Positions 23,093 to 33,179 of a stretch of DNA of 64,000 bases are shown here, in pieces. The notes under the pieces were generated by a model. That model was not told the origin of the DNA. It did no database searches and worked only from the letters and a program-made list of their open reading frames with translations. The stretch is from Rosa chinensis. Its lineage: Eukaryota; Streptophyta; Magnoliopsida; Rosales; Rosaceae. Each line of letters starts with the position of its first letter. Positions within the stretch are counted from its first letter, which is position 1. The stretch is taken from the NCBI RefSeq assembly GCF_002994745.2, contig NC_037092.1, forward strand, positions 78,829,824-78,893,823, written 5' to 3'. The position numbers were made by a program, and so were the translations under genes.

Positions 23093-24993
23093 GGGTTAAA
23101 TATTGTTTACTCCCTGAACTTTTACCCAAAAAACACTTCAGTCCTTGTCCTTCTAATTTCACACGTTTACTCCTTATACTCTCAATTTTGGACCAATAGG
23201 TCAATTCCGTTACTCTCCGTTAACTAGATGACGTGGCAATCCCTACCCCATTAAAATGTCTATTATACCCTCAGTTCTTTTTTTTTCTTTTTCTTAATTT
23301 TTTTTTTATATCTTTTTTAAAGTTATTCTTTCTCTTTTCTTTTTTTTTCTTCTGTTTATCTTCTCCCCTCCATCCTCGCCATTGCCACTGCCGCCTCCAC
23401 CACCATCACTACCCACGGTGCAGCCAAAGGTTGCTGCGACACCCCTTCACCGCCACTATCACCCACACTTCCTTTACCCCCTCCTCTCTTACTTTTCTCT
23501 CTTTCTACCAAAACCCATGTATAAACTCTTGTAATCCATCCCCATAGCTCTCTCTAATCTCCATCTCCGACCTCCCTCGATTGGCAACACTTGCAAACAA
23601 TACACAAAAAATATCATTCAAAAACCCATTCTCTGTATCATTCAACTCTACATCAATTTCGATTTCGTCTCTGCATCAATTTCAGGATCACCCCCAATAT
23701 CATTCAAAAACCCATTCTCTGTATCATTAACACAGGCTGCCACAACCATATTAAAGATTGATACCCCGACTGAATCCAATGCGAAACCTAGCCGTCGAGG
23801 CTAGAAGAGAACAACCAGCCACAAGGTAAGCCTTTCAAGCCAGCCCGGCATCAAATGAGCGACGAAACACTCGTATCAAACCTTCAATCCACTAATTGAT
23901 TCAAAATCAAAATCAAAGTATCAAACACTATCATCATTGCAAAATAGCAAGTAAAATTGTTGACAGTACCAGCTGACAGTGCCATCCGACGACGCCAAGG
24001 GAGATGAGCCAAATCTCGAAAGAGCCGTCGACGAGGGCGGCAGCGACCTGCGATTCAAGGATCAGCCCCGAAATCCAAAACTGAATTGGATGAGCACTCC
24101 TATTCGGTCTCCACCTGCAAATCTCTGACTCCCCCCCCCTAATCCCCTAAACGCCAAACCCTTCTCCGTCAATTTTGAAGAAGAGAGAGAGAGGAATTCG
24201 ATCTCGGAAAACCCTTCAACGACTCCCTATTCATGCTCCTCCACTGTCATGTCCAAATCCGTGTACTCGCCGTGGCCAAGGGATCCAACGGCTACGCTTC
24301 TCCGCCATCTTCTTCATCTGTTGGAGCCTTCGATCTCTGAGCGCCTCCATATCGTAGTCGTCCACCCGATCTAGGGCTGCGTTTTCCTCGTCGAGCTTGT
24401 CCTCCACCGCCTTCTTCACCACCGTCAACACCCCACCATCTTCTTCATCTGCTCGGTTCGCCATTGTTGGATTGGATGGATTTGTAGAAGGTTTGATTCA
24501 AATGAAGGAAATGAAATTTGGGAGAAAGAGAGGGAGAGAGAGAAAGAGAGCTGATATGGGTGAGATTTTATTGATGATGGCAATGGAATTAGAATCTGGA
24601 GGGGAGTGAACTCGCAGGCGAACAAGGGTTGAAGTTCTGATGCCAGTGGCAATGGGAGAGGGCGATGTAGGGGAGGCCGCAGAGTAGGTCGTACTGTCGT
24701 TATGGTGGAGGAGAAGAGATAAAAAGAAAGAAAGAAAGAATGAAAAAGAATAATTTAAAAAAAAAAAAAAGAAGAGAAAAGAATAAATAAAAAAAAAAGT
24801 TGAGGATATAATAGACATTTTGCCGCAGAAGGACTGCCACGTCAGCAATTTAACGGAATTTTTGGATGAAAAGTAACGGAATGGACCTATTGGTCCAAAA
24901 TTGAGAGTACAAGGAGTAAACGTGTGAAATTAGAAGGTCAAGGACTGAAGTGTTTTTTGGGCAAAAGTTCAAGGAGCAAACAGTAATTAACCC
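23093..24993. mobile_element. Pack-MULE-like element carrying a TXNDC9-homolog fragment (1901 bp)
   Basis: Terminal inverted repeats of about 150 bp. The left end GGGTTAAATATTGTTTACTCC mirrors the complement of the right end GGGTTAATTACTGTTTGCTCC, and both share TTTTGGACCAATAGGTC and TGACGTGGCA. Flanks are TTTTTCGTT and TTTTTCTTT, a 9-bp target duplication with one mismatch. No transposase. The interior carries CT-rich tracts and a host exon at 24240-24464. Confidence 0.8.
24231..24464 (-). pseudogene. Captured exon of a thioredoxin domain-containing protein 9 homolog
   Basis: The minus strand encodes MANRADEEDGGVLTVVKKAV, then DKLDEENAALDRV, MEALRDRRLQQMKKMAEKRS and RW. This is the N-terminal helical region of plant TXNDC9-like (phosducin-like family, At2g18990 type) proteins, which in the family act with the cytosolic chaperonin in tubulin and actin folding. 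After RW the frame is off by one: the expected SLGHGEY is found one base away, so there is a frameshift at about 24282. The thioredoxin fold itself is missing. The fragment sits inside terminal inverted repeats, so it is a transduplicated copy. Confidence 0.85.
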
Positions 24994-25217
24994 TTTTTCT
25001 TTTTCATTAACCTATAACTATGTCTTAGAGTATCGTAGTCAATAGACTTACTTAAGTAAGTGAGCACTAAATGTTTAATGAATGGTCTAATCCTATGTAC
25101 CATGTGAAACTATACAACCTCTTGTCTATCGTTGAGTGGTAGCGGAGAGGTATGTAATGACCATTCTGGCTTGAGTTTTATTAATGACAATAATTAATCG
25201 ATTGATTAAAAAAAAAA
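24994..25217. other. Short spacer between two Pack-MULEs
   Basis: About 220 bp with no gene; ends in a poly-A run at 25208-25217 that seems to be the target of the next element. Confidence 0.5.
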
Positions 25218-27098
25218 GGGAAAATCGTCCAAACAGTGTCTGGACTTTTCCAGACTATTAATTTTCATACCTATACTTCAAAAAATATCAAAATGGTACC
25301 TAAGTGTTTCAGCCCGACCAAATTTCCGTACCTAGCAACAGTAAAATCGTTAACGGAGTTAACTTTTAAAGGATAGTTTCATCATTTTACTATTCATCGT
25401 CTCCATCATCTTCTTCTCCTCCACCGAAACCATCACCAACACCTCTTTTAGCTATCAACGGCGCGTCCCCATTGATCAACCCACAGCGCCAAATCAACTT
25501 CCTTATTCTCCAACTCCCGTCCCTAAATCTAATCCCAGCCCGGGTTCCAGCCCTTGCTTCATCACGCCTTCGCATGGTAAGAGAGGTTTTAGTGAGTTGG
25601 TGCATTTGGTGCATTTGTCAAAAATTGAAAGGAAACTCATACATAGGAAACCGGGAAGAGTCGTACTTTGTACATTGTCAAGATCCCACGCTATAAATAT
25701 CTGACTAAAACTCGTAAGAAAGCAGAAGCTTCAATCAGTCTCGGACCCCACGTTAACAGTTGTCGGAACTATTTTCAGGTGTGACTTCAACTTTCCGGCG
25801 AGTCTTTCATACTTTAAAATTTCCGATCAGTTCTGGTAATTAGAAGCATTCCCGTGCATGTATCGTTGTTTTGACTTTTCAAATTTTTCGTTTGAACTAT
25901 GAACAAGTCGGTAAACTCTGATTCTGAATTCCAAGAATTGGTCTTTCAGCTCTTTTTGGTTGTTGGAATGAGTTTGAGTTTGAGTTAGCTATTGGGATTT
26001 TTTTGCATTGAAACTTTCTCTGTTTATGTTTGAAAGATTGAGGCTTTTTGATTATTTGTTTCTCTTATTGGTGGCTCAATTTTGTGTTGAATAGATTGAA
26101 ATGGGAAGCAGATATTTTTGTTCAAGCTTGTTTATATGAATATGAATATGGTTGTTTCTGTGTTATATGCTCTTGATGATCAAGAATTTTGAAAATACAA
26201 TTGTAATATCAAATTGGGGAAAAAGAAAAAAAATCTAGAATTATGGAATTGGGGTTCTTTTTGTTAGATAAAGATAGAGATGGAGAAGGAACAGGAGCTT
26301 GAGTGGTCCAAAGCGCAGAGCACTGGAATAAGCGCGCATAGACCTTGTGGCTGCAGCAAAAAAGCAGCTTCAGTTTCTTGCTGTTGTTTATAGGAATCTG
26401 TACGAAGGGCCGGCTCTTAAGAGGGCTATCTATAGGTAAAGCATATGTATCGTGTTGATTGAACTTTGTAGTTTTGGTTTAGTTTGTGTTTTCGGTGCAC
26501 GGGAAACTTGGGCAGTACCAAATCACATCTTTTGGTTTTTGCTCTGAAGTTTAATTTTATAGTGGGGCTTCCTGTTGTTTTCGATTTGCATTGTGAACTA
26601 GGTGTGGCTATGTTTTTAATTTAAGTTTCCTGGTGGCTACTTGATCTTTATATATCAATGTTGAAAATGCTAAATTCAGATACAACGCTTGTTGGCTTCC
26701 ATTACTTGCCAAACATTCAGACTCCCAGGTTTCTGAGGGACCTTTGGTTGTACCTCTTGATTGTGAATCGATTTGGCATTGTCACAGGCTAAATCCGGTA
26801 GGATTATCCGAATTGTTTTTTCTTTTATTCCTGGTTGTCTTTATTGGATTATTTGTTGAGTGGCTGAGCTTTGTGGCTTGGGTTGATGGTTTCGGTGGAG
26901 GAGAAGAAGATGATGGAGACGATGAATAGTAAAATGACGAAAATATCCTTCAAAAGTTAACTCCGTTAACGATTTTACTGTTGCTAGGTACGGAAATTGG
27001 GTCGGGTTGAAACACTTAGGTACCATTTTGATATTTTTTGAAGTATATGTATGAAAATTAATAGTTTAGAAAAGACCAGATACTGTTTGGACGATTTA
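25218..27098. mobile_element. Pack-MULE-like element carrying a GRDP (DUF1399) fragment
   Basis: Terminal inverted repeats of about 200 bp: the left end AAATCGTCCAAACAGTGTCTGG mirrors the complement of the right end AAATCGTCCAAACAGTATCTGG. The match continues through TACCTAAGTGTTTCA(G/A)CCCGACC and the GAGGAGAAGAAGATGATGGAG strand near the inner edge. A-runs on both sides hide the exact target duplication, so the ends are good to a few bases. The interior contains spliced-gene sequence with introns. Confidence 0.8.
26280..26797 (+). pseudogene. Captured exons of a glycine-rich domain-containing protein (GRDP, DUF1399)
   Basis: Two exons with an intron kept. Exon 26280-26435 starts MEKEQELEWSKAQ and, after a one-base frameshift, continues DLVAAAKKQLQFLAVVYRN and YEGPALKRAIYR, ending at a GT donor. 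The intron runs to an AG at 26679. The exon from 26680 reads YNACWLPLLAKHSDSQVSEG, then PLVVPLDCESIWHCHRLNP, and ends at a GT donor (26797). These are hallmark blocks of plant DUF1399 proteins (GRDP1/2, linked to stress and development), where the usual motif is DCEWIWHCHRLNP; here the first Trp is Ser. The frameshift, the substitution and the missing downstream exons make it non-functional. The kept intron shows capture at the DNA level. Confidence 0.85.
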
Positions 27099-27158
27099 AA
27101 AAAAAAAATAGTATTAAAATAATTTTGTGTAAAATGGTATTAAAATAAACCAAACATT

Positions 27159-27382
27159 AACCACTAGGGATAGTGGGGTGGTAGAAGGTCCTAGTCTGGA
27201 ACTCTCAGGTCTGACTTTCGAATCCTCATGAGGCCTTGGTGGCCAGCTAATGGGTGTTTAATGCCCCGTGGCGTTCGGAAGGGATTAGTCCGGCTCTGCT
27301 GGGATACCCCCGAAGGGAGTGTGTGTTGCTAATTTTCTAACGCTAACCTCCCCTAATCCAAAAAAATAAAAATAAATAAATT
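27159..27382 (+). mobile_element. tRNA-derived SINE (224 bp)
   Basis: Flanked by the 11-bp direct repeat AACCAAACATT (27148-27158 and 27383-27393). The 5' part has a degenerate pol III B-box-like TTTCGAATCC, the body is GC-richer than its surroundings, and the 3' end is the A-rich tail AAAAAAATAAAAATAAATAAA. Non-coding. Confidence 0.75.
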
Positions 27383-27403
27383 AACCAAACATTGATTTCC
27401 TAT

Positions 27404-28455
27404 GAGATGGGTCCCTCTTTCTCCTTTTCTCCTTCCTATTCGATCGATCTCCTTCCTATGTGTATGAGATTCCTATATGTCTGAGATGGTCTGACAAAAA
27501 AAAATGTCCAAGATGGGTCCCCCTTTCTCCTTTTGGCCTTTCCTCCTTCATATACGATCGAACTCTTCGTATACGATCTTTTTTTTTTTGGTCAAACTTC
27601 GTATACGATCGAACTCTTTCCACTATCTCATACATGTCCCTTTCCCCTTTTTTCCTTTTCTCCTTCATATACGATCGAACTCTTCCCCCCATCTCATACA
27701 TGTCTGAGACTCCTTTTTTCCTTTTCTCCTTCATATACGATCGAACTCTTCCCCCCATCTCATACATGTCTGAGACTCCTTTTTTCCTTTTCTCCTTCAT
27801 ATACGATCGAACTCTTCCCCCCATCTCATACATGTCTAGATGGGTCCCCCTTTCTCCTTTTTTCCTTTTCTCCTTCATATACGATCGAACGATCGAACTC
27901 TTCCCCCCATCTCATACATGTCTAGATGGGTCCCCCTTTCTCCTTTTTTCCTTTTCTCCTTCATATACGATCGAACGATCGAACTCTTCCCCCCATCTCA
28001 TACATGTCTAGATGGGGAACGATCGAACGATCGAATATCTCATACATGTCTCTTTCCTCTATCTCATACATGTCCGAGATGGGTCCCCTTTCTCCTTCAT
28101 ATACGATCGAACGATCGAACTCTTCCCCCCATCTAATACATGTCTAGATGGGTCCCCCTTTCTCCTTTTTTCCTTTTCTCCTTCATATACGATCGAACGA
28201 TCGAACTCTTCCCCCCATCTCATACATGTCTAGATGGGGAACGATCGAACGATCGAATATCTCATACATGTCTCTTTCCTCTATCTCATACATGTCCGAG
28301 ATGGGTCCCCCTTTCTCCTTCATATACGATCGAACTCTTCCCTCTATCATTCCTCTATCTCATACATGTCCGAGATCGGTCCCCCTTTCTCCTTTTTTCC
28401 TTTTCTCCTTCATATACGAATATACGATCGAACTCTTTCCTGTATCTCATACATT
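27404..28455. repeat. Higher-order minisatellite: 66-bp unit, 222-bp super-unit
   Basis: About 1 kb of CT-rich tandem repeats. The basic unit holds CTCCTTCATATACGATCGAAC and CCCCCCATCTCATACATGTC, and the clearest neighbours are 66 bp apart (27701 versus 27767). A longer super-unit recurs with a 222-bp period (GGGGAACGATCGAACGATCG at about 28014 and 28236). The internal GATCGAAC 8-mer is doubled in some units. Unit lengths divisible by three make long open frames in all phases, which are artefacts. The array lies directly upstream of the 180-codon ORF and is absent from its second copy. Confidence 0.9.
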
Positions 28456-28463
28456 TCTCCTTC

Positions 28464-28472
28464 TATATAAAG
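28464..28472 (+). promoter_or_regulatory. TATA box upstream of the 180-codon ORF, unit A
   Basis: TATATAAAG about 120 bp before the start codon, right after the minisatellite. The sequence CAAAGGCTCAGAGCCGAGCAGTT downstream of it is shared with the second copy and is probably 5' UTR. Confidence 0.55.
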
Positions 28473-28590
28473 CCCCACCTCCTCATGTTTTCGCACATCA
28501 AAGGCTCAGAGCCGAGCAGTTTCATAAATAACTTGCATGTCATAAACACAAAACGGAGGCGTCCTCAAACGGTGTAATAGAAATAAAAAG

Positions 28591-29133
28591 ATGCATTGTC
28601 TGATAGATTTGAGGTACGCAATTCCCCCGCTCATAAACCTCACTCTTCTCTTCCTAACCTCCCAAGACAAAGAGTCAGGTGATTATGCATTAGAACTTGG
28701 CATCTTCCCCCAAAATCATCATCCCTTTATGAAACTCGCATATCTGTTTTTTGCCATTATCTTGCTGCTCTTCCTTTTTACCTCTTTTAAACTTCGTCTC
28801 ACTGCCCGACCAATCCATTTTCGAGTCGGGGATTTCTCAGGTCCTTTTTGCATCTTGTTGCTGGCCTCAATCATGTTACCTGCATCTCTCTTCTGCTTTG
28901 CCTTTCCTATACTTATAATTCTGACTCCTTGGTACCCATTGCTTATGAATGTGTTCAAGCACATCTTGTGCTGTATTTATCACACCCTTCTAGTCATCCC
29001 TACTTTTATTGTCATTTGCACAACCACTCAACATCAAGAAAATGGAGATCAACCAATAGATCCTCAAATTCTTCAAGTTGATGAGTTGATAATTGATATT
29101 GAAGAGCAAGCAGTTGATGAAGAGCAAGAGTAG
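28591..29133 (+). CDS. Putative 180-residue membrane protein, unit A
   Basis: I do not recognise the family. The ORF starts MHCLIDLRYAIPPL and is uninterrupted. Hydrophobic segments at about residues 11-23, 47-67, 85-112 and 117-145 suggest three or four membrane passes. The C terminus from about 147 is hydrophilic and acidic (ELIIDIEEQAVDEEQE). There is no Cys or His metal motif. A TATA box and a shared 5' leader precede it. A second intact copy at 59509-60051 differs by only 11 residues and keeps the same length, which supports a real gene, although recent duplication alone could also keep both open. The upstream region differs from the other copy, since here it is a minisatellite, so expression may differ. 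It could also be a transposon-borne or lineage-specific gene. Confidence 0.6.
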   Translation: MHCLIDLRYAIPPLINLTLLFLTSQDKESGDYALELGIFPQNHHPFMKLAYLFFAIILLLFLFTSFKLRLTARPIHFRVGDFSGPFCILLLASIMLPASLFCFAFPILIILTPWYPLLMNVFKHILCCIYHTLLVIPTFIVICTTTQHQENGDQPIDPQILQVDELIIDIEEQAVDEEQE

Positions 29134-30229
29134 GTACTTGAACATGCCCCAGTTTGAAGTCAAGCTTGTTTTAGCAAGGAGGTTGTTACTCTAATAGAAA
29201 TAAGTAGCTTATAGCTAGTGAGGTTAAATCTTATAGTGATTGCTTAATTGAGATTAAATCTTTAATATAGGCACACTTTATCCTTTGCAAGGATCGTTGC
29301 TCTGTCATTTTTATTCTTTGAATATGTTGTTTTATTAATGTTTGACTTGATGTAATATGTTTGTATACAAGATGTTTTGGATTTCATGTATGTGTATATC
29401 CCCATGTGTATATATTTTTTTGTGTGGTGATTCCCATTTGTATACTCTGATCAACTAACTTTTGTGGGGAAGATGATACTTTTTGATTGTAATGACCTTC
29501 AAGTCAATGAAAATTTCGACGAAATACTACAAATATGGCCCATCGCCGCAGTATCCATGATAAAAGAAAAAAAAAATTCACACGCCATGAAATCCCTACT
29601 CACATTTTAAAAGTCTGCTTTTGAAGCCTCTGATTACATGTTATCACCTTGTTAAATTGCATGACTCCATTCACAAACCATCTGAATTTTATAAGGTTCA
29701 AGAGCTTTATCTATTACTAGATATTCATGAAAGCTTTTTAATATTAAAACACTAATGCTATCTACCTGGAAGTGGATTTGGATGATTCAAGCTGAAAAAA
29801 TTTGAAACGTCTGACAACCCTAATTTTCAAAACTGACGGAGGCTAGGGATTTCATTCCGAATGGAAGGGATCTCCACCAGGTATCTACACATTCTGAAAG
29901 GCTCTTGATGTTTAAATTTATTCATATGCCTCGATCAGTACTTTGCTTTTCCTACTGTTAATTCATTATTTGGTTGATCCACTCTGAAGATTAATCTTGA
30001 GCAGTGCTAATCTGTTTTACTTGGTAATTGTCTGTACAATTTATTGTCCTGGCCGTGCTTATGAAGGATAGTTATTTCATGAGATGGGACTCAGTCATTG
30101 CTTTCTTGGAATCTATATAGTTCTAATCAGTATTTTTTAGGTGCTGATTTGGTTTATTTTGATCTCAGATTCTTCTACATTCATGTACGACTTTTCTCTT
30201 AGGTCTTCTGTTCTGTCTCATTATCTTAA
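29134..30229. other. 3' flank of the 180-codon ORF and intergenic sequence
   Basis: The first ~400 bp match 60052-60360 of the second unit (shared TAGGCACACTTTATCCTTT and TGACTTGATGTAATA) and probably contain the 3' UTR. From about 29580 the sequence is unique in the window. A GT-donor-like CCACCAG/GTATCT near 29880 hints at an old exon, but nothing is recognisable. Confidence 0.5.
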
Positions 30230-30254
30230 TTATTCACAGAAACAACCAATGTGG

Positions 30255-31268
30255 CTAAGAATGGGATTTGCTTTTGGTATATGGAAGTTGTAATCATAGC
30301 TTTTGAGATCCAGTGTTAGATATCTGGAAGTTGTAAAGTGTGCTAGAACTCCTAGCATGGAGTTGATATGTAATGGAATGGGAATGAGCTCTAATTCAGT
30401 TTATCTTGTTCCAGATGTGTTGGAATTATTTCTGTTTGCAGATGTGTATGAATTTATACATAGCTTTTTGATTTGAACTATTAAAACTGGGTATCTTTGA
30501 GAATTTCATCTCTGACTGCAAGAATTACCAGGAATCAATTTTGTTACCATAAAACAACTCTGGATGGGGTCCATGGGTAAGCCAGAATGGAATGAATTGG
30601 TAATTTTATAGTTTTTTTTTTGGGTATTTTGGTACCAATTGGCTTCAAAGGACGTGAGAGTCGTGGCAATTAAGCAAAGGAACCAAGGAACCAAAGCGCG
30701 TGTGGGGAGTTGAGTAGTTAGGGTTGAGTAGGCAATATTATATACAAAGAAAACATGGAGTGTTGTTAGGAAGGAAAGGTCCAAAGCGCGTGAAATTGTT
30801 TGTGGCTAAAGACCAATACACACTGCAAGTCCTCAGGAGCTTTGCCTCAGCCTAGCAGTCTTCATCCTTGTTCAGCAAGCAAGGCTAGCTAGATTCAATG
30901 CCCGGAAGCCCAGCCACCTTTCTGATTCGGAGAACGCTACTTCTCCCATCCCAGGATTTCCAATGATTTTTGTCCATCATGCTCCTCCTTCACCAAAATA
31001 TCGCAAACAACTTGTGTTGCATTTCGTACAAAGATGAAGTGTGAAGTTCGAAACAAATTCATCACATAAATTGAACGGCCTCAGCAACCTTGATCAAAAT
31101 TTCCTTGCAGGTGTTACTAAGCATCTTTTCTCTCCAATCACCTACTTTCTTTCAGATTTTCTTCTTTTAAGAACTGAAATATTTGAAAACTTTGGCCTTC
31201 ATAACTTCATTGTTTCTATTAATGGTTCAATTTCTATTAAATACTCAGAATTCAGAAACAATCCATAA
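30255..31268. repeat. Repeated spacer downstream of the protease pseudogene
   Basis: This ~1-kb block is found in the window three times in whole or in part: here, at 53276-55270 (interrupted by a retroposon) and at 61990-62384 (cut by a copia element). Markers are CAGATCCAGTGTTAGATA, GAATTACCAGGAATCAATTTT and GCTTTGCCTCAGCCTA. The right end abuts the stop codon of the nardilysin-like pseudogene, so it marks the junction between tandem units. Confidence 0.8.
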
Positions 31269-31272
31269 TTTT

Positions 31273-32963
31273 TCAACAACCGTTAGGATGGAACACAGAT
31301 GACATCTTAAAGGCTTCAAGGTCTTCAATGACCTGCACAGACTCCCGTTGCGATTCTGCAGCTTCCTTCAAGTCAGTTTTGCAACCCCAACCACGAATGG
31401 CAAGTCTCCGACGCTTGGGAGATGATTGTTGCAAGTAAGTCTTGTAAAAGTTGACAACATCCTCCTTCTGTAGACTGCTGAGCTCTTCTGCCACCCTCTT
31501 TGCATAGTCAAACGTATACCTGTAGAAGATCAGCATTTATTAGACAGTACCTGTAAAAGCAGTACTTCTTGCTAGTCTAGACTCTAGATCAAGCACAGTA
31601 CCAGGCAGAGAGGTTATACACAGTACCTTTTACATGGATAATCTGATTCCAATCGATTGGTTTCATTTATAAAGGATGAATTTTTTGCCAATAGCTTTGC
31701 CATTAGCCCACCTCTATAATTCTCAAAGGAATCATCATCCAGTCCTTGCTACAGATGCCAACGTACAGCTTTCAATAAAAGATATCCAATGCCGAAACAA
31801 TAATCATGACATATTATTGTGAGAATCCACAAGTAAGAAAACAAAACAACTTAAACCATAGAAGTAGAACTCGACAAGATCAGATCCAAAATAATTGTCC
31901 CACAAACTAGAAATGCCTTGTATATCTTGCATTATGGAACCTCAAATTGCAAGACCATAGGATTATCATCTTGGTTAAAAAAGAAGAAGAATAATTAGTA
32001 GAGCATAAGAAATGCTTATGAAATGTTGATTAAAAAATTTCATCAAAAAACCTTAACTAGTATTAAGCCTATCATTATCATATTATTGTTGCTATCTAGC
32101 TATTAAGGCACTACTCACTAGCAGTATTTGAAAGGAACCTCAAATGCTTACCAAAACGTCTTCCAGACCATTCATAAAGTTGTCAACTCTCCGCTGCGAG
32201 TAGATTGGGTTGTACTCGGACGATTGAACTATGAAATAAAAGCCAAAAACACCGAACATCACCTTCCAGTTGCACTGAACAACATATCCCAGCTGCTCCT
32301 TCGTCCTTATTTCCAGAAATACATCAACAATTTTAAGAGTATAAGTCTCAATATACATCATCCACCCCTAAAAGACTATATTATCAAACTCAGGTTTTCT
32401 AGCAAGTCAGTATTTAAGTAACACTTCCAGCCTCTAAAAAATTACCTTAGTTGATCGTAAAATGGTTCGTCTAGAACTTCATCAACAGATCTATTAATGC
32501 TCTCAATCTGGTGGACTCAATCCCCACTGCCCGCTCAATTTGAAAATATAGCTACAATGTGAAATAAAAAAGAAAGGAAATCCACATATAAGACAAAGAA
32601 TGTACAGTCATATATGGATGCACAAAAAAGAAACTAATCCCTTTTTATTACCTCAATCACAGAGTTTGTGTCAGTCTTATTCTTCACACTGACATCTCTA
32701 ATGAGGTTAGCATCAGGAAAAGAGAATATGTACTCGATGCAAGCATACCTCATTTTCAACCGCAAACTTTGTACTCCCCATGAAGAGCATATGTTCTGCA
32801 AAACATTAAAAAATTCAATTTCAGTAATGTCTGCGTAACAACATTTAGTCACCTATAAAGAACGGTATGCGCATGTGTGCCACAAACCAAGAAAGTGTGC
32901 AAGCCCCTGTGCTTCCATAGGGTCAGAAAAGCTGCCTATTCCAACGCACATTGCTGCTGCTGC
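31273..32963 (-). pseudogene. Nardilysin-like pseudogene, old 3' block (exons 2, 3, 15-19)
   Basis: Diverged remnant of a nardilysin-like gene. Reading down the minus strand: exon 2 (32963-32888) and exon 3 (32795-32749) still encode HFLEHMLFMGST but with changed residues after it. Then, with exons 4-14 missing, only the last part of exon 15 (about 32713-32652, ANLIRDVSVKNK). Exon 16 (32551-32446) is one base short and runs into a stop. Exon 17 (about 32305-32151) has RTKEQLGYVVQCNWK. Exon 18 has lost the NRYWNQI-type reading. Exon 19 (31519-31273) is intact to the C terminus. The deletion joins intron 3 directly to the middle of exon 15. The third zinc ligand (Glu in AVDSE) is lost, so it cannot be an active protease. 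Confidence 0.88.
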
Positions 32964-33179
32964 CTGCAAAGACGATCAAACATGCATATAAACTTTTACA
33001 CCACAGATCCTGTTGTCAGTTCACATTTGTTTTGGAACGTAAGTATGACTAGCAGACATATATCCGTTCAATTTTCATATGAATGAGTGAGACAAAGCTT
33101 CAGTTTACCAATCACAAATATCTTCAATACCAAGGAAATGACTTACTCAAATTGAGCACTTGAAGAGCTCAGTATTTAC

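Noticed and set aside
27456..28577. Several overlapping long open frames (up to about 180 codons) with repeats such as YDRTLPPISYMS
   Set aside because: They arise because minisatellite unit lengths are multiples of three; all frames and both strands are open and none resembles a protein family.
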